Assembly (NCBI GenBank): GCA_029865985.1
Contig: JARXAF010000213.1
Span: 1 to 35,373 of the forward strand
Direction: 5' to 3'
Length of the DNA: 35,373 nt
Source of the DNA: Verrucomicrobiota bacterium
GTDB taxonomy: Bacteria > Verrucomicrobiota > Verrucomicrobiia > Limisphaerales > UBA9464
Shown here: piece after piece, positions 18,470 to 32,187 of the stretch
Position numbering within the stretch: the first letter of the stretch is position 1
How the letters are laid out: each line of letters starts with the position of its first letter
Notes under the pieces: generated by a model
The model's input: the letters and a program-made list of their open reading frames with translations, nothing else
Told to the model about the DNA's origin: nothing
The model's database searches: none
Position numbers and translations under genes: made by a program

Positions 18470-18509
18470 GCAAAAAGGTTCGTAAAACTTAAAACGGAGG
18501 GTTCGACAC

Positions 18510-18539
18510 AATAAAGCGACCCGGGACAAAAATCGTCAA
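18510..18539 (-). promoter_or_regulatory. Predicted promoter of the pseudopilin gene
   Basis: On the minus strand TTGACG (18539-18534) and TTTATT (18515-18510) are separated by 18 bp, placing transcription start about 30 nt before the ATG at 18469. Two overlapping palindromes (18541-18558 and 18557-18569) lie directly upstream of the -35 box. Confidence 0.45.
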
Positions 18540-18540
18540 C

Positions 18541-18569
18541 GGTGGAGTTCGATCCACCAGATATTCTGG
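18541..18569. repeat. Two abutting palindromes upstream of the pseudopilin promoter
   Basis: GGTGGA (18541-18546) and TCCACC (18553-18558) form a 6-bp inverted repeat. CCAGA (18557-18561) and TCTGG (18565-18569) form another that shares its first two bases with it. They could be regulator sites for the pseudopilin gene, or a weak 3' hairpin for the GH57 gene ending at 18686. Confidence 0.4.
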
Positions 18570-18685
18570 CCGGTGAATTTTGTCGCACCTCAAGGCCATC
18601 GGTTCCGGCCGCGCTTGGGACCTCAATTCCAGCGGTAAAACAAATCCAACGGAGCCGAAACAGACGGTTCTCCCGCAGACAATAC

Positions 18686-20272
18686 TTACTGAGTCCAACA
18701 CTGTAGGTCTGGCTCCGGGAATCCGTCACCGGGCAACCGTTGATCTGGGCCTGGCTCGCCACCCAGTTCCCCGCCTTTGAGGACTGCCCGCGCGAGGCAT
18801 TCGAACGCATTCAGGTGCCCCTCGACCCGTTGGCGAGCATAGGACTCGGCCGTCCCCATACGAATGAGGAACGGCCAGTCACTGGCCTGCGCCAGCAGCA
18901 ACTCCCGGCCGGCCTTCCGAGCCCAATCAAGAAGAAGGGGGGCGTGAGAGCCACTGGCCGTGGTGGCCATGCGGGCCACTGAGACCATTTTGGATCCCGC
19001 CGATCGCAACCGGGGCTGGAGATCCGCATTCGACGGGTGCAACCACACTCCCAAGTGCCCACCGGCTCCCCAACTGGATTCGGCCGGCTGCGATACCCAG
19101 GCATGACGATTTTTGGCCGAGACCCCCGAAAGGGTCTCTGGAGCAATTCCAAAGCGGGAAGCTTGGCGCATCACGTGATCCAGGAATTCCGGTCCCTCGA
19201 ACCACCAGTGGCCCAAGAGTTCGGCATCGTAAGGTGCCACGACCACGGGTGAGCGAGTCAGTGCCGCTCCGGCTTGTTGGAGTTGCTGCTGTCGGTGCGA
19301 GAGGAAGTGCACGGCATGCTCTTGGACGGCCTGCAGGGCGGCGCGGCGATCGTACCAAGCCTTTTCGCCTGTTCCTCCGGTGACTCGATGATATTTCAGT
19401 CCGCTGGGAGATCGGACTCCGGCTCCGGACAAAAATCGCGACACCGATTCCCACTCGGCCTCATCGGCCAGATCACGATGGAATTCCCGGTAACGCGGAT
19501 CCCCGGGATATCCGCCCTGCCGACTCCAAACCTGTCGGGCACTCCCAGGATCTCGCCCTAAGAACGTGAGCCCACCCGGACCGCGAACAGGCAAGAAAAC
19601 CGCTGTGGGCGACGGAGGGGATCCCTGGAGGATTCCGTGGGTCTCCAGCACGGCATGCCGCACCCCGTGTGTGATCAAGGGAGTCTCCAAAGCGGGAGTC
19701 CAGGCACACTCCGGAAGCCACAGGCCCGGTGGGCGACTCCCGAAGTGACGCTCGTGTTCTCGAAGACCCAAACTCAATTGCGCTCGGAGACTCGCCGGTT
19801 CCGAAGCCAATAGCGGCAAGAGGGGATGCGTGGCTGGCCCTCCGAGCAATTCAAGCCTTCCGGTCCGAGCCCAAGCATCAAAAGCCCGGACCAAATTCCC
19901 CCCGCAGGCCGTCCACTCTTCCCAAACCTGCTCGTAGAAATCCGCATGGAAACGGGCCACGGAATGCAATTCTGGCAACAGCATCGTGCGCTCACATTCC
20001 GAGCGCGCCAACTCGCGGCGTTCCGTGAGGTAACGTTCGGTTCGCGAGCGCAAGAGCGGGTCCGACCACATCGCAACCAAGGTGGGGGTGACACCCAAGG
20101 TGAGTTTCCAATTCACCCGATCCTGATCCCATCCCCGCATCCGCCTCAGCAGCGGCAAATAGCATTCCGCCACCGCCTCATAGAGCCAATATTCCTCCAA
20201 AAAGCGGTCGTGCTCCGGATGACGCACCCACGGAAGGTGGGCGTGCAGGACAATGGCCAAGGATCCGATCAC
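18686..20272 (-). CDS. GH57 1,4-alpha-glucan branching enzyme-like protein
   Basis: 528 aa from GTG 20272. Conserved GH57 regions are present: HAHLPWVRHPE (10-20), LGVTP (59-63), GLWLPECAW (183-191, predicted nucleophile E188) and APYDAELLGHWWFEG (346-360, predicted acid/base D349). A C-terminal helical domain as in the Thermus and Thermococcus branching enzymes follows. The predicted reaction is formation of alpha-1,6 branches in glycogen-like glucan in the cytoplasm. The GTG starts 8 nt after the DUF4912 stop, and the first residues IGSLAIVLHAHLPW fit the family N-terminus. Upstream in-frame sequence overlaps the DUF4912 gene and is not family-like. Confidence 0.9.
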   Translation of the reverse strand: MIGSLAIVLHAHLPWVRHPEHDRFLEEYWLYEAVAECYLPLLRRMRGWDQDRVNWKLTLGVTPTLVAMWSDPLLRSRTERYLTERRELARSECERTMLLPELHSVARFHADFYEQVWEEWTACGGNLVRAFDAWARTGRLELLGGPATHPLLPLLASEPASLRAQLSLGLREHERHFGSRPPGLWLPECAWTPALETPLITHGVRHAVLETHGILQGSPPSPTAVFLPVRGPGGLTFLGRDPGSARQVWSRQGGYPGDPRYREFHRDLADEAEWESVSRFLSGAGVRSPSGLKYHRVTGGTGEKAWYDRRAALQAVQEHAVHFLSHRQQQLQQAGAALTRSPVVVAPYDAELLGHWWFEGPEFLDHVMRQASRFGIAPETLSGVSAKNRHAWVSQPAESSWGAGGHLGVWLHPSNADLQPRLRSAGSKMVSVARMATTASGSHAPLLLDWARKAGRELLLAQASDWPFLIRMGTAESYARQRVEGHLNAFECLARAVLKGGELGGEPGPDQRLPGDGFPEPDLQCWTQ

Positions 20273-20280
20273 CGGTGCGC

Positions 20281-21693
20281 TCAAGGAATCGCGTCCAGTG
20301 GCGGGAGTCCGGGAGTGCCCGGATGCGAGCCCACTCCACCCTGGACGACGGTCTGCCGCGCCAGAGTGAGGGTAGCATGGCGCACCTCGGAACCTCGGGG
20401 CGCAACGGCCACCAGCGGCAACTCGAAACGCCCGTCCGGCAACGCACAACGGAAAGTGAAGGAACCATCCGGACGAAGCGCGATCGGACGACCAGACAAC
20501 GTCACCTGAGCCCCTGGTTTGGCGCTTCCAAAGACAACCACCTCGGCATTCACCCGGAACCAAAAGTCTTCGGGCGTACCCTCACCCCCAACCGAAGGCA
20601 GGTTCTCTGCAGACGGGGTCCACTCACCGCTCGAAACCCCGAATGACAAATTCGACGATGAAGTTTGATTCTCCAATCCACCCGAGCCCGACCGACCCGA
20701 TGTCATGCGCACACCCAATTCGGAACTGCCCTGAGCGGCGATTGAAACCGATGACGGGGCGATGATTCGTGCGAAATAATCAGGTGAGACACCGGGTCGT
20801 ATCCCGGACTCTCCGGTGTTCAGAAATTGGGAACGGGTCGGGTCGGAAGCATACGCGGACGGCGGCAAAGACACCGGTCCTGACGAAGCCAAGCATTCCC
20901 AATCTCCATGGGCAGACCGCGCTCCAATTTCGGCAATATGCGCGGGAGCCGGCGGTGGATTCTGAAGGAAGAGGAAACGTCGATCGGTAGGCAAAGCCCC
21001 GCCGGCCAAAATGCTGCTGGGTTCGTCCACCGACCTCAGTCGCCATTCGGTCGGAGTCGCCAAATCAGTAGCGGGCCCGCCAGGCTCTTCCCAACCCAAG
21101 AGCAACGTCCGTGGATCGCAACCGGCCAACCAGACGGCCGAAGGCTGCATGCTCATGGAACGATCGGGCAAGCCCACGGCGAACGGGAGGGAATCATCAG
21201 CTTCGCCGTCACCTTCCAAAAGAATGGAAGGGATTTCCGGCAGTCCCTGAGGAATCGCATCGGGCTCCAAATGCGCAGCCATCAGTTGCTGAACCCAGGG
21301 CAGCCCTACCGATTCGGGCAAACCTGCATTCGACTCTGGTAGCTTCGTCGACAGATTGGCCGAAGATTCTTTCAGAGTGCCTGCGTTGCGCGCTGCGGTT
21401 TTGCGAATCCGCGGCGAGGTGGAGACTTTGCGGGTTGCAGAGCCAGGCTGAGTCTTCGAGTGACCCTGTAATCGGCGAACGAACACAAAACGCAGCGGGG
21501 CCGCCGCTCCCTGCCCTACCCGCCGTTCTACGGAGCGACGACGACGGACCATCGACACGCTCCGACCCAAACGACCGACGATGGGTTGAGGGGCGGGATT
21601 GGGGCCGAATTTCGGCCTGAAACGACGCACAGGACGCGTTGCCAGAGGACGAGCAACATCACCACTCGAGGAGGATTGGGACACCTTCTTCAT
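20281..21693 (-). CDS. DUF4912 domain protein
   Basis: 470 aa. The N-terminal 120 residues are Arg/Ser/Pro-rich and look disordered and basic. A DUF4912-type region follows (about 185-330): DPRTLLLGWEEPGG, EWRLRSV, AHIAEIGA and WECLASSGPVSLPP. A C-terminal beta-rich module (about 375-445: WFRVNAEVVVFGSAKPGAQV then LRPDGSFTFRCALPDG) is typical of verrucomicrobial members. DUF4912 has no established function. The gene is directly upstream of, and 8 nt from, the GH57 gene. An association with alpha-glucan is inferred, and the basic tail could bind nucleic acid or polyanions. Confidence 0.85.
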   Translation of the reverse strand: MKKVSQSSSSGDVARPLATRPVRRFRPKFGPNPAPQPIVGRLGRSVSMVRRRRSVERRVGQGAAAPLRFVFVRRLQGHSKTQPGSATRKVSTSPRIRKTAARNAGTLKESSANLSTKLPESNAGLPESVGLPWVQQLMAAHLEPDAIPQGLPEIPSILLEGDGEADDSLPFAVGLPDRSMSMQPSAVWLAGCDPRTLLLGWEEPGGPATDLATPTEWRLRSVDEPSSILAGGALPTDRRFLFLQNPPPAPAHIAEIGARSAHGDWECLASSGPVSLPPSAYASDPTRSQFLNTGESGIRPGVSPDYFARIIAPSSVSIAAQGSSELGVRMTSGRSGSGGLENQTSSSNLSFGVSSGEWTPSAENLPSVGGEGTPEDFWFRVNAEVVVFGSAKPGAQVTLSGRPIALRPDGSFTFRCALPDGRFELPLVAVAPRGSEVRHATLTLARQTVVQGGVGSHPGTPGLPPLDAIP

Positions 21694-21867
21694 GGGAGAC
21701 TTCAGACCGGCCAGACTTGGGTTGAATCCGACTGCTGCGTTTAAGATTGGAATTCAAGTCAGACAGAAGCAACCGGTTTCCCGAGGGAGGGCACCGAGAA
21801 ATGACGCAGCAACCCACTGGATCGGTGAAAAGCCCTCTCTGACAAGTCACGATGAAAGCCCCGCAGG

Positions 21868-21903
21868 ACAAAAAACAGGGCACTCGTTGCCGAGTGCCCT
21901 GTT
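21868..21903 (-). terminator. Intrinsic terminator of rpoBC
   Basis: The arms 21874-21886 and 21891-21903 form a perfect 13-bp stem with a TTGC loop. On the minus strand it runs into TTTTTTGT (complement of 21868-21875). It begins 18 nt after the rpoC stop. Confidence 0.93.
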
Positions 21904-21921
21904 TCATGAAAACCGAATCGA

Positions 21922-24900
21922 TCAGGCAACCGAAGGAGCCTCGTCGGCCGTGATGTCCATCACCGCGGGCTCGTCTTCCGGAACCTCGACCAGCGCCTTC
22001 ACCTTGATGTTGCGGTGCAGGTCGAAGCCGGTACCGGCCGGGATGATGTGGCCCATGATGACGTTCTCCTTGAAGCCACGGAGGTAGTCGAACTTGCCCA
22101 TGGTCGCCGCCTCGGTGAGGACGCGAGTGGTGTCTTGGAACGACGCTGCGCTCAGGAACGACTCGGTCTCCAAGGAAGCCTTGGTGATACCGAGCAGAAC
22201 CGGGGCCGCCTCGGCGGGCTTGCCACCCATCTTCTCGACACGATCGTTCTCCTCTTCGAAGACGAGCTTGTCGATTTGCTCACCCCACAGGAAGAGCGTG
22301 TCGCCCGGTTCGGTGATGCGAACCTTGCGGAGCATCTGCCGGATGATGATCTCGATGTGCTTGTCGTTGATCGTCACACCCTGGAGGCGATAGACCTCTT
22401 GGATTTCGTTTACCAAGTGCTCCTGCAACTCGTGCGGGCCGCAAACGTCGAGGATCTCGTGGGGAACGACCGGACCGTCGGTCAACTGCTGCCCCTTCTT
22501 CACGAAGTCGCCCTTGTAGACGATGATGTGCTTGCCGATCGGGATGAGATGCTCCTCTTCGGTGCCGGTGTGGATATCCTTCACCAGCACGCAGCGCTTG
22601 CCGCGGATGGAGGCTCCGAAGTCGACGACACCGTCGATCTTGGAGATCTCGGCGGCATCCTTCGGACGACGGGCTTCGAACAACTCGGCAACACGCGGCA
22701 AACCGCCGGTGATGTCTTTGGTCTTGGAAGCCTTACGAGGCGTCTTGGCCAAGAGCGAACCGGCACCGATCTCGTCGCCTTCGTTGACCACCAAGTGGGC
22801 TCCCGCGGGAATCGGATATTGAGCCAGGGGTTCTCCGGACTTGGCGTCCTCGACGATGATCGTCGGGTGAAGGTCTTCCTTGTGCTCGATGATGACCATG
22901 TCTTCGGAGCCGGTGGTCTCATCGACCTCCTGCTTCATGGTCACGCCCTCGATGATGTCGAGGAACTTCACCACACCGGACTTCTCCGAGATGATGGGAA
23001 CGTTGTACGCATCCCACTCGATGAAGACGTCGCCCTTCTTGACCTGACCGCCATCCGGAATGGAGATGATGGAACCCACCACGATGGAGTGGGTGTCCAG
23101 TTCCTTACCGTCCGGAGCGAGCAAGCTGACCGTACCGTTCTTATTCAGAACGATGTTGTTGCCATCGCCCAAGGCGACGACACGCAGGTCATTGTAGCGA
23201 ACCTTCGCATCTTGCTTGGCCTTGATCTGAGGCTGCTTGTAGGTACCGGTGGCGACGCCGCCGACGTGGAAGGTACGCATGGTGAGCTGGGTACCCGGCT
23301 CACCGATGGACTGGGCGGCGATGATGCCGACCGCCTCGCCCTTCTTGACCAACTTGCCGGTGCCCAGATGGCGACCGTAGCACTTGGCGCAAATGCCGAT
23401 CTTGGTCTCGCAAGTCAGCACCGAGCGGATCTTGACCTTCTCCAGACCGGAGCGGTCGATCGACTTGGCCTTGACTTCGTCGAACTCCTCGCCGGCACCG
23501 ATCAGGCGGTTCTTCAGGTCGGCCGGATCGTAGATGTCTTCGGCGGCATAACGGCCGACGATACGCTCGCTGATCTTGACCACCTCTTCTTCGCCTTCGT
23601 AGATCGACTGGACGGAGATGCCGGCGCTGGTGCCGCAGTCTTCGTCACGGATGATCACGTCCTGAGCCGCATCAACCAACTTACGGGTCATGTAGCCGGA
23701 GTCAGCGGTCTTGAGCGCCGTATCGGCAAGACCCTTACGGGCACCGTGCGTCGAGATGAAGTATTCCAACACGGTGAGACCTTCGCGGAAGCTCGAAAGA
23801 ATCGGCTTCTCGATGATTTCGCCGCTGGGCTTGGCCATCAAACCGCGCAAACCCGCCAACTGACGCACCTGCGCCTTGTTGCCTCGAGCGCCGGAGTCGA
23901 CCATCAGGCTGACCGGGTTGTACTCCTTCTTGCCTTGGTTGGCGTCCAGCGTCTTGAGCATCACTGAACCGATCTGATCGGTACAATGCGTCCAGATGTC
24001 GACGACCTTGTTGTAGCGTTCCTGGTTGGTGATGACGCCCTTCTTGTGCTGCTTCTCGACCTCGCCGATCTGAGAGAGCGCCTCCCGAATCTCCTTCTGC
24101 TTCTCAGTCGGAACGATCATGTCGTCGATACCGATGGATACACCCGCGCGGGTCGCCTGCTCGAAGCCGATTTCCTTCAGCTTGTCGAGGGTAGTGACCG
24201 TGCGCTCGTGGCCGACCGTCTTGTAGCAGTTGAGAATCAGGTCACCCAACTTGCTCTTGCCGACGACGATGTTGGCGAAGCCGAGCTCGGGCGGCCAGAT
24301 CTCGGAGAAGATCACGCGTCCGACGGTGGTCTCGATGACGTGGTCCGTCGCATTGCCGTAGACCGTCTTCTTGCCGAAGTCCGGGTTCTTGATGCGCACG
24401 CGATCGTGCGTCTTCAGGGCCCCGTCCATCTGAGCAAAAATGACTTCCTGCTTGGATCCGCACAGGACGATGCGCTCGCCCTCCTTGCGGGCCTTGCGGG
24501 GCTCGGCAGTGAGGTAATAGCAACCCAGAGGAATGTCCTGGGTGGGCGTCATGATCGGCTTGCCGCTCGACGGGCTGAAGATGTTCAGCGGCGCCATCAT
24601 GAGGAGGCGGGCTTCCAACTGGGCCTCGACTGAGAGCGGCACGTGCACGGCCATCTGGTCGCCGTCGAAGTCCGCGTTGTAGGCGGTACAAACCAACGGG
24701 TGGATTCGGATAGCTTCGCCTTCGATGAGAACCGGCTCGAACGCCTGAACCGACAAACGGTGGAGTGTCGGAGCGCGGTTGAGAAGCACCGGATGCCCGC
24801 GGGTCACCTCTTCGAGGATGTCCCAGACTTCCTTGGTCTGACGCTCGATCATCTTCTTGGCCGAGCGGACCGTGTGGACGTAGCCGAGTTCCTTGAGGCG

Positions 24901-26061
24901 GCGGATGATGAACGGTTCGAAGAGCACCAACGCCATCTTCTTGGGAAGACCGCATTGATTGAGCTTCAGTTCCGGTCCGATGACGATGACCGAACGTCCG
25001 GAGTAATCGACGCGCTTGCCCAGCAGGTTCTGGCGGAAGCGGCCCGATTTGCCCTTGAGCATGTCGGACAGGGACTTCAAGGCGCGGTTGCCGGCGCCGG
25101 TCACGGCACGGCCGTGGCGACCATTGTCGAACAAGGCATCGACCGCCTCCTGCAACATGCGCTTCTCGTTCCGGATGATGACTTCCGGAGTCTTGAGCTG
25201 GAGCAGGTTCTTGAGTCGGTTGTTCCGGTTGATGACCCGGCGATAGAGATCGTTGAGATCAGAGGTCGCAAAGCGGCCGCCCTCGAGAGGCACCAACGGG
25301 CGCAGATCCGGAGGAATCACCGGAAGCACCGTGAGGATCATCCACTCAGGACGCATCACGGACTTGGAGAAGCCCTGGAACAGCTTGATCCGCTTGGCGA
25401 TCTTCTTGCGGTTCTGCTTGGACTTGGTCTCCGTCATGGCCACCTGGAGCTCATCGACGGTCTTGTCCAACTGGAGGTTGGCCAAGGCGCCGTGAACCGC
25501 CTCGGCACCCATCTTGGCCACGAACGCGTCGTTGCCGTAGGTGGTGCGGGCCTCGCGATACTCGTGCTCGGAGAGCAGCTGATGAACCTTGAGCGGGGTG
25601 CTGCCCGGATCGATGACCAGGTAGTCTTCGTAGTAGATGACCCGTTCCAAGTGGCGAGCCGTCATGTCCAGCATCAAACCGATGCGGGACGGCATGCACT
25701 TGAAGAACCAGATATGGGAGACCGGCACGGACAACTCGATGTGGCCCATGCGCTCGCGACGGACGCGAGCCAGAGTCACCTCGACGCCGCAACGGTCGCA
25801 AACCACACCGCGGTGCTTGATGCGTTTGTACTTGCCGCAAGAGCATTCCCAGTCCTTCACAGGACCGAAAATACGTTCGCAGAAAAGACCGCCCTTCTCG
25901 GGCTTGAACGTGCGGTAGTTGATGGTTTCGGGGTTTTTGACCTCACCCTTCGACCAGGAGCGGATGGTTTCCGGCGACGCGACTTGGATCGCGACGTGGT
26001 CCACCAGGTTTACCTTGTCCAGGCCCAGCAACTCGCGGGCAGTATCCTTGGAGCTCAACAT
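21922..26061 (-). CDS. rpoC: DNA-directed RNA polymerase subunit beta prime
   Basis: 1379 aa, near the bacterial norm. The N-terminal zinc-binding site has C73, C75, C88 and C91 (CSC, then CDRC). The catalytic loop [12 protein letters not shown] is at about 461-472 and provides the three Asp ligands of the active-site magnesium. The second zinc region ([12 protein letters not shown]) and the trigger loop/bridge helix region ([16 protein letters not shown]) are intact. It assembles with alpha2, beta and omega as core polymerase. It lies 33 nt downstream of rpoB and is followed by a strong terminator. No insertions or inteins are seen. Confidence 0.98.
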   Translation of the reverse strand: MLSSKDTARELLGLDKVNLVDHVAIQVASPETIRSWSKGEVKNPETINYRTFKPEKGGLFCERIFGPVKDWECSCGKYKRIKHRGVVCDRCGVEVTLARVRRERMGHIELSVPVSHIWFFKCMPSRIGLMLDMTARHLERVIYYEDYLVIDPGSTPLKVHQLLSEHEYREARTTYGNDAFVAKMGAEAVHGALANLQLDKTVDELQVAMTETKSKQNRKKIAKRIKLFQGFSKSVMRPEWMILTVLPVIPPDLRPLVPLEGGRFATSDLNDLYRRVINRNNRLKNLLQLKTPEVIIRNEKRMLQEAVDALFDNGRHGRAVTGAGNRALKSLSDMLKGKSGRFRQNLLGKRVDYSGRSVIVIGPELKLNQCGLPKKMALVLFEPFIIRRLKELGYVHTVRSAKKMIERQTKEVWDILEEVTRGHPVLLNRAPTLHRLSVQAFEPVLIEGEAIRIHPLVCTAYNADFDGDQMAVHVPLSVEAQLEARLLMMAPLNIFSPSSGKPIMTPTQDIPLGCYYLTAEPRKARKEGERIVLCGSKQEVIFAQMDGALKTHDRVRIKNPDFGKKTVYGNATDHVIETTVGRVIFSEIWPPELGFANIVVGKSKLGDLILNCYKTVGHERTVTTLDKLKEIGFEQATRAGVSIGIDDMIVPTEKQKEIREALSQIGEVEKQHKKGVITNQERYNKVVDIWTHCTDQIGSVMLKTLDANQGKKEYNPVSLMVDSGARGNKAQVRQLAGLRGLMAKPSGEIIEKPILSSFREGLTVLEYFISTHGARKGLADTALKTADSGYMTRKLVDAAQDVIIRDEDCGTSAGISVQSIYEGEEEVVKISERIVGRYAAEDIYDPADLKNRLIGAGEEFDEVKAKSIDRSGLEKVKIRSVLTCETKIGICAKCYGRHLGTGKLVKKGEAVGIIAAQSIGEPGTQLTMRTFHVGGVATGTYKQPQIKAKQDAKVRYNDLRVVALGDGNNIVLNKNGTVSLLAPDGKELDTHSIVVGSIISIPDGGQVKKGDVFIEWDAYNVPIISEKSGVVKFLDIIEGVTMKQEVDETTGSEDMVIIEHKEDLHPTIIVEDAKSGEPLAQYPIPAGAHLVVNEGDEIGAGSLLAKTPRKASKTKDITGGLPRVAELFEARRPKDAAEISKIDGVVDFGASIRGKRCVLVKDIHTGTEEEHLIPIGKHIIVYKGDFVKKGQQLTDGPVVPHEILDVCGPHELQEHLVNEIQEVYRLQGVTINDKHIEIIIRQMLRKVRITEPGDTLFLWGEQIDKLVFEEENDRVEKMGGKPAEAAPVLLGITKASLETESFLSAASFQDTTRVLTEAATMGKFDYLRGFKENVIMGHIIPAGTGFDLHRNIKVKALVEVPEDEPAVMDITADEAPSVA

Positions 26062-26094
26062 AGTTCGTGTGCGTTCAGCAGATGATCGAAGGGA

Positions 26095-29979
<3,885 letters not shown>

Positions 29980-30234
29980 TGCGACCTCGTGACTCGGGGA
30001 TTTCTGCGGCACCTGCCTTGAGACTGTTTTCGCCGTAAAATACAATACGACGAGATCCGGTGAAGGCTCTTTCGACTTCTCCGGAACTCGTCCTACTGAA
30101 ACGCTATTTCAAGCCGTACAAAACTGGTGACCTATGCCTTTGGTTGACCGAAAACTGACACTTTTGAAGCCACGATGCCCGATTTAGCTCTCGAGTTCAT
30201 TGGAACCCAAGTCTTGAAATCTAGCTTGTGGTGA
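29980..30234 (-). promoter_or_regulatory. rpoB leader region with a possible promoter
   Basis: The gap from the rplL stop to the rpoB start is 315 nt and encodes no convincing protein. After the rplL terminator there are about 255 nt of leader. A candidate promoter on the minus strand is TTGGGT (30210-30205), a 17-bp gap, and CTAAAT (30187-30182). If used, it would give a leader of about 195 nt before rpoB. Confidence 0.35.
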
Positions 30235-30285
30235 AGAAAACAGAACCGTGCGCCGGGTGCCCTTACGGTAACACCCGACGCACGG
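30235..30285 (-). terminator. Terminator or attenuator after rplL
   Basis: CCGTGCG (30246-30252) and CGGGTG (30254-30259) pair with CACCCG (30272-30277) and CGCACGG (30279-30285), giving 13 bp with one C/A mismatch. On the minus strand it is followed by TTCTGTTTTCTTC (complement of 30233-30245). It lies 10 nt after the rplL stop and would reduce or end read-through into rpoBC. Confidence 0.75.
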
Positions 30286-30294
30286 CTTGCAAAA

Positions 30295-30684
30295 TTACTT
30301 CAGCTCAACCTTACCACCAGCCTCTTCGATCTTCTTGGCGGCGGCATCGGCATCAGCCTTGTTGGCGCCCTCGAGCAGCAACTTGGGAGCTCCCTCGACC
30401 AGGGCCTTCGCTTCAGCCAGACCGAGACCGGCCTTGACCTCACGGACAACCTTGATCACACCGATCTTCTTGTCGGCGGGAACGGAAGCGAGCCACACAT
30501 CGAAGGTGGTCTTGGCTTCAGCAGCAGGAGCAGCAGCCCCACCGCCAGCAGGAGCGGCGGCGGCAACAGCCACAGGAGCGGCGGCGGTCACACCCCACTT
30601 GGTCTCAAGAGCCTTCACCAGTTCGGCGGCTTCGAGGACGGTGAGCTTGCTGAGTTCTTCGACGATATTGTTAATGTCTGCCAT
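30295..30684 (-). CDS. rplL: 50S ribosomal protein L7/L12
   Basis: 129 aa from ATG 30684. The N-terminal dimerisation domain ([20 protein letters not shown]) is followed by an Ala/Gly/Pro-rich hinge (about 34-58). The C-terminal factor-binding domain ([20 protein letters not shown], then [14 protein letters not shown]) completes the protein. It forms the flexible ribosomal stalk that recruits GTPase factors. The frame extends upstream to 30723, but those 13 residues are not family-like. It is separated from rplJ by 152 nt that contain several hairpins. Confidence 0.97.
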   Translation of the reverse strand: MADINNIVEELSKLTVLEAAELVKALETKWGVTAAAPVAVAAAAPAGGGAAAPAAEAKTTFDVWLASVPADKKIGVIKVVREVKAGLGLAEAKALVEGAPKLLLEGANKADADAAAKKIEEAGGKVELK

Positions 30685-30836
30685 GGTATTTCTTGTGTTT
30701 CGTCTCGTCGCCGGAGTGGCCACCCCGAATTAGTCCACTGCCTGTGGACCGACGATTTACTATTGTTTCTTTGGAATCCGTTCGAGCACCTTGCCCGAAC
30801 GAAAAGGGTGAAATCAGAATTTCCGAATGGTAACGA
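30685..30836 (-). promoter_or_regulatory. rplJ-rplL intercistronic region with stacked hairpins
   Basis: On the minus strand three inverted repeats occur in order. First is CGTTCG...CGAACG (arms 30779-30784 and 30796-30801, with an inner GC pair). Second is GTCCAC/GTGGAC (30733-30738 with 30744-30749, 5-nt loop). Third is an imperfect repeat centred on TGGCCA near 30720. None has a T tail, so they look like RNA-processing or translation-control elements rather than terminators. Confidence 0.45.
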
Positions 30837-31349
30837 CTAGGCCGATTTCTCGGAATAGGCGCCGATAACTCGGGCAACCTGAGTTCCCGGAGTGTTGATA
30901 AGAGCCGCCAGCTTCTGAGCCGGAGCCTGCAACAGTCCGAGGATCTTGCCTTGAATCTCCGGAAGAGGCGGGAGATCGGCGATGGCTCGCACTTCGTCGG
31001 CCGAGAGGGGCTTGTTGCCCAGGACACCGAACTGGAGCTTGGGCTTGTCGAACTCGGCCTGGAAGGTCTTGATCACCTTCGCCACAGCGGCGATGTCCTT
31101 GTTGCCCGTAACAGCGGCCACCTGACCGGACAGCATACCGGACAAGTCAGCCAAACCGGCTTCCTTGGCAGCGATGCTGAAAATGGTGTTCTTCACCACG
31201 TGAACTTCGCCACCGGCCTTGACGAGCCGCTTACGGAGTTCCGTGAACTTCTGGACGGTCAGACCTTTGTAGTCGACGACCAGGAAAAACGGAGAGGCGT
31301 TGAGGCGGGCCACATATTCCGCCGAGATGAGCTTCTTTTCTGCGCGCAT
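30837..31349 (-). CDS. rplJ: 50S ribosomal protein L10
   Basis: 170 aa with the L10 pattern VVDYKGLTVQKFTELRKRL, VVKNTIFSIAAKEAG, and a C-terminal helical tail (about 135-170) that would bind L7/L12 dimers. It anchors the stalk to 23S rRNA and in other bacteria represses its own operon by binding the leader with L12. It starts 26 nt after the rplA stop. No Shine-Dalgarno is visible. Confidence 0.96.
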   Translation of the reverse strand: MRAEKKLISAEYVARLNASPFFLVVDYKGLTVQKFTELRKRLVKAGGEVHVVKNTIFSIAAKEAGLADLSGMLSGQVAAVTGNKDIAAVAKVIKTFQAEFDKPKLQFGVLGNKPLSADEVRAIADLPPLPEIQGKILGLLQAPAQKLAALINTPGTQVARVIGAYSEKSA

Positions 31350-31375
31350 GGTAGTTGCAGTAAGGGAAGTTGAGG

Positions 31376-32071
31376 TTAGGCGGAGACGAATTCCTTGAGT
31401 TCCACAGAAACGGGAGGGCTCATGGTCAGCGACAACGTGACGCTGCGGACATAAACACCCTTAACACTCGACGGACGGGCGCGATAGACGGCCTCAACCA
31501 CGGTGCGAGCATTCTCTGCGATTTGGAGCGGGGTGAAGCTGGCCTTGCCCACGGGAACGTGAATGTTGCCGGCCTTGTCGACCTTGAACTCAACGCGACC
31601 TGCCTTGACTTCGCGAACCGCCTTGCCGGTGTCGTCGGTCACGGTGCCGGTCTTGGGGTTCGGCATCAAACCGCGAGGTCCGAGAACCTTACCGAGCTTA
31701 CGCACTTCCGTCATGGCTTCGGGGGTGGCGATGGCGACATCGAAGTCGGTCCAACCATCGACGCACTTCTTGATCATGTCTTCGAAACCGACATGCTCGG
31801 CACCGGCAGCGAGGGCTGCTTCGGCCGGAGCACCCGGCTTGGTGAAGACCAACACGCGAACCGTCTTGCCGGCGCCATGGGGCAGCGGAGTGGTTCCGCG
31901 GACCATCTGGTCGGATTGCTTCGGATCCACTCCGAGGCGGAATGCCAAGTCAATGGTCTCATTGAACTTGGCTTTCGGGAACTTGGCGAGGACCTCAACG
32001 GCGTTGTCGAGGGGGTAGGCCTTGTTGGAGTCCACGAGGGACAAGGCCTTTTTGTAGCGTTTGCTAGGCAT
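31376..32071 (-). CDS. rplA: 50S ribosomal protein L1
   Basis: 231 aa, full length. Conserved blocks include DLAFRLGVDPKQSDQMVRG, LPHGAGKTVRVLVF, VLGPRGLMPNPKTGTV and the GRVEFKVDKAGNIHVPVGK region. It binds the L1 stalk of 23S rRNA and is a known autogenous repressor through a mimic structure in its mRNA. Normally rplK (L11) lies just upstream and the regulatory site precedes rplK. Here rplA is the first gene of the unit, with a divergent gene upstream. The start at 32071 matches the family. Confidence 0.97.
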   Translation of the reverse strand: MPSKRYKKALSLVDSNKAYPLDNAVEVLAKFPKAKFNETIDLAFRLGVDPKQSDQMVRGTTPLPHGAGKTVRVLVFTKPGAPAEAALAAGAEHVGFEDMIKKCVDGWTDFDVAIATPEAMTEVRKLGKVLGPRGLMPNPKTGTVTDDTGKAVREVKAGRVEFKVDKAGNIHVPVGKASFTPLQIAENARTVVEAVYRARPSSVKGVYVRSVTLSLTMSPPVSVELKEFVSA

Positions 32072-32089
32072 TTTGATTGCGGTGCATGC

Positions 32090-32150
32090 GGACCGAAGTC
32101 CTCCCGCGTTAGTGTTTTTCCTCGAAGCAAAACGTATTTTGCCGACGAGG
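32090..32150 (-). promoter_or_regulatory. Structured rplA leader, candidate L1 control element
   Basis: On the minus strand CCTCG (32150-32146) pairs with CGAGG (32124-32120), and GCAAAA (32142-32137) pairs with TTTTGC (32132-32127) around a 4-nt loop. The two helices are joined by an asymmetric 3/2-nt internal loop. A second hairpin follows: GGAC, TTCG, GTCC (32101-32090), a cUUCGg tetraloop. L1 sites elsewhere consist of helices flanking an asymmetric loop, so this position and shape fit autoregulation, but the key bases were not matched. Confidence 0.4.
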
Positions 32151-32157
32151 AGTTGTC

Positions 32158-32187
32158 TTTCTATCGGAGTCGGGCCACCTCCGTCAA
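32158..32187 (-). promoter_or_regulatory. Predicted promoter of rplA
   Basis: On the minus strand TTGACG (32187-32182) and TAGAAA (32163-32158) are 18 bp apart. Transcription would begin near 32151, right at the base of the leader hairpin and about 80 nt before the rplA start. Confidence 0.5.
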
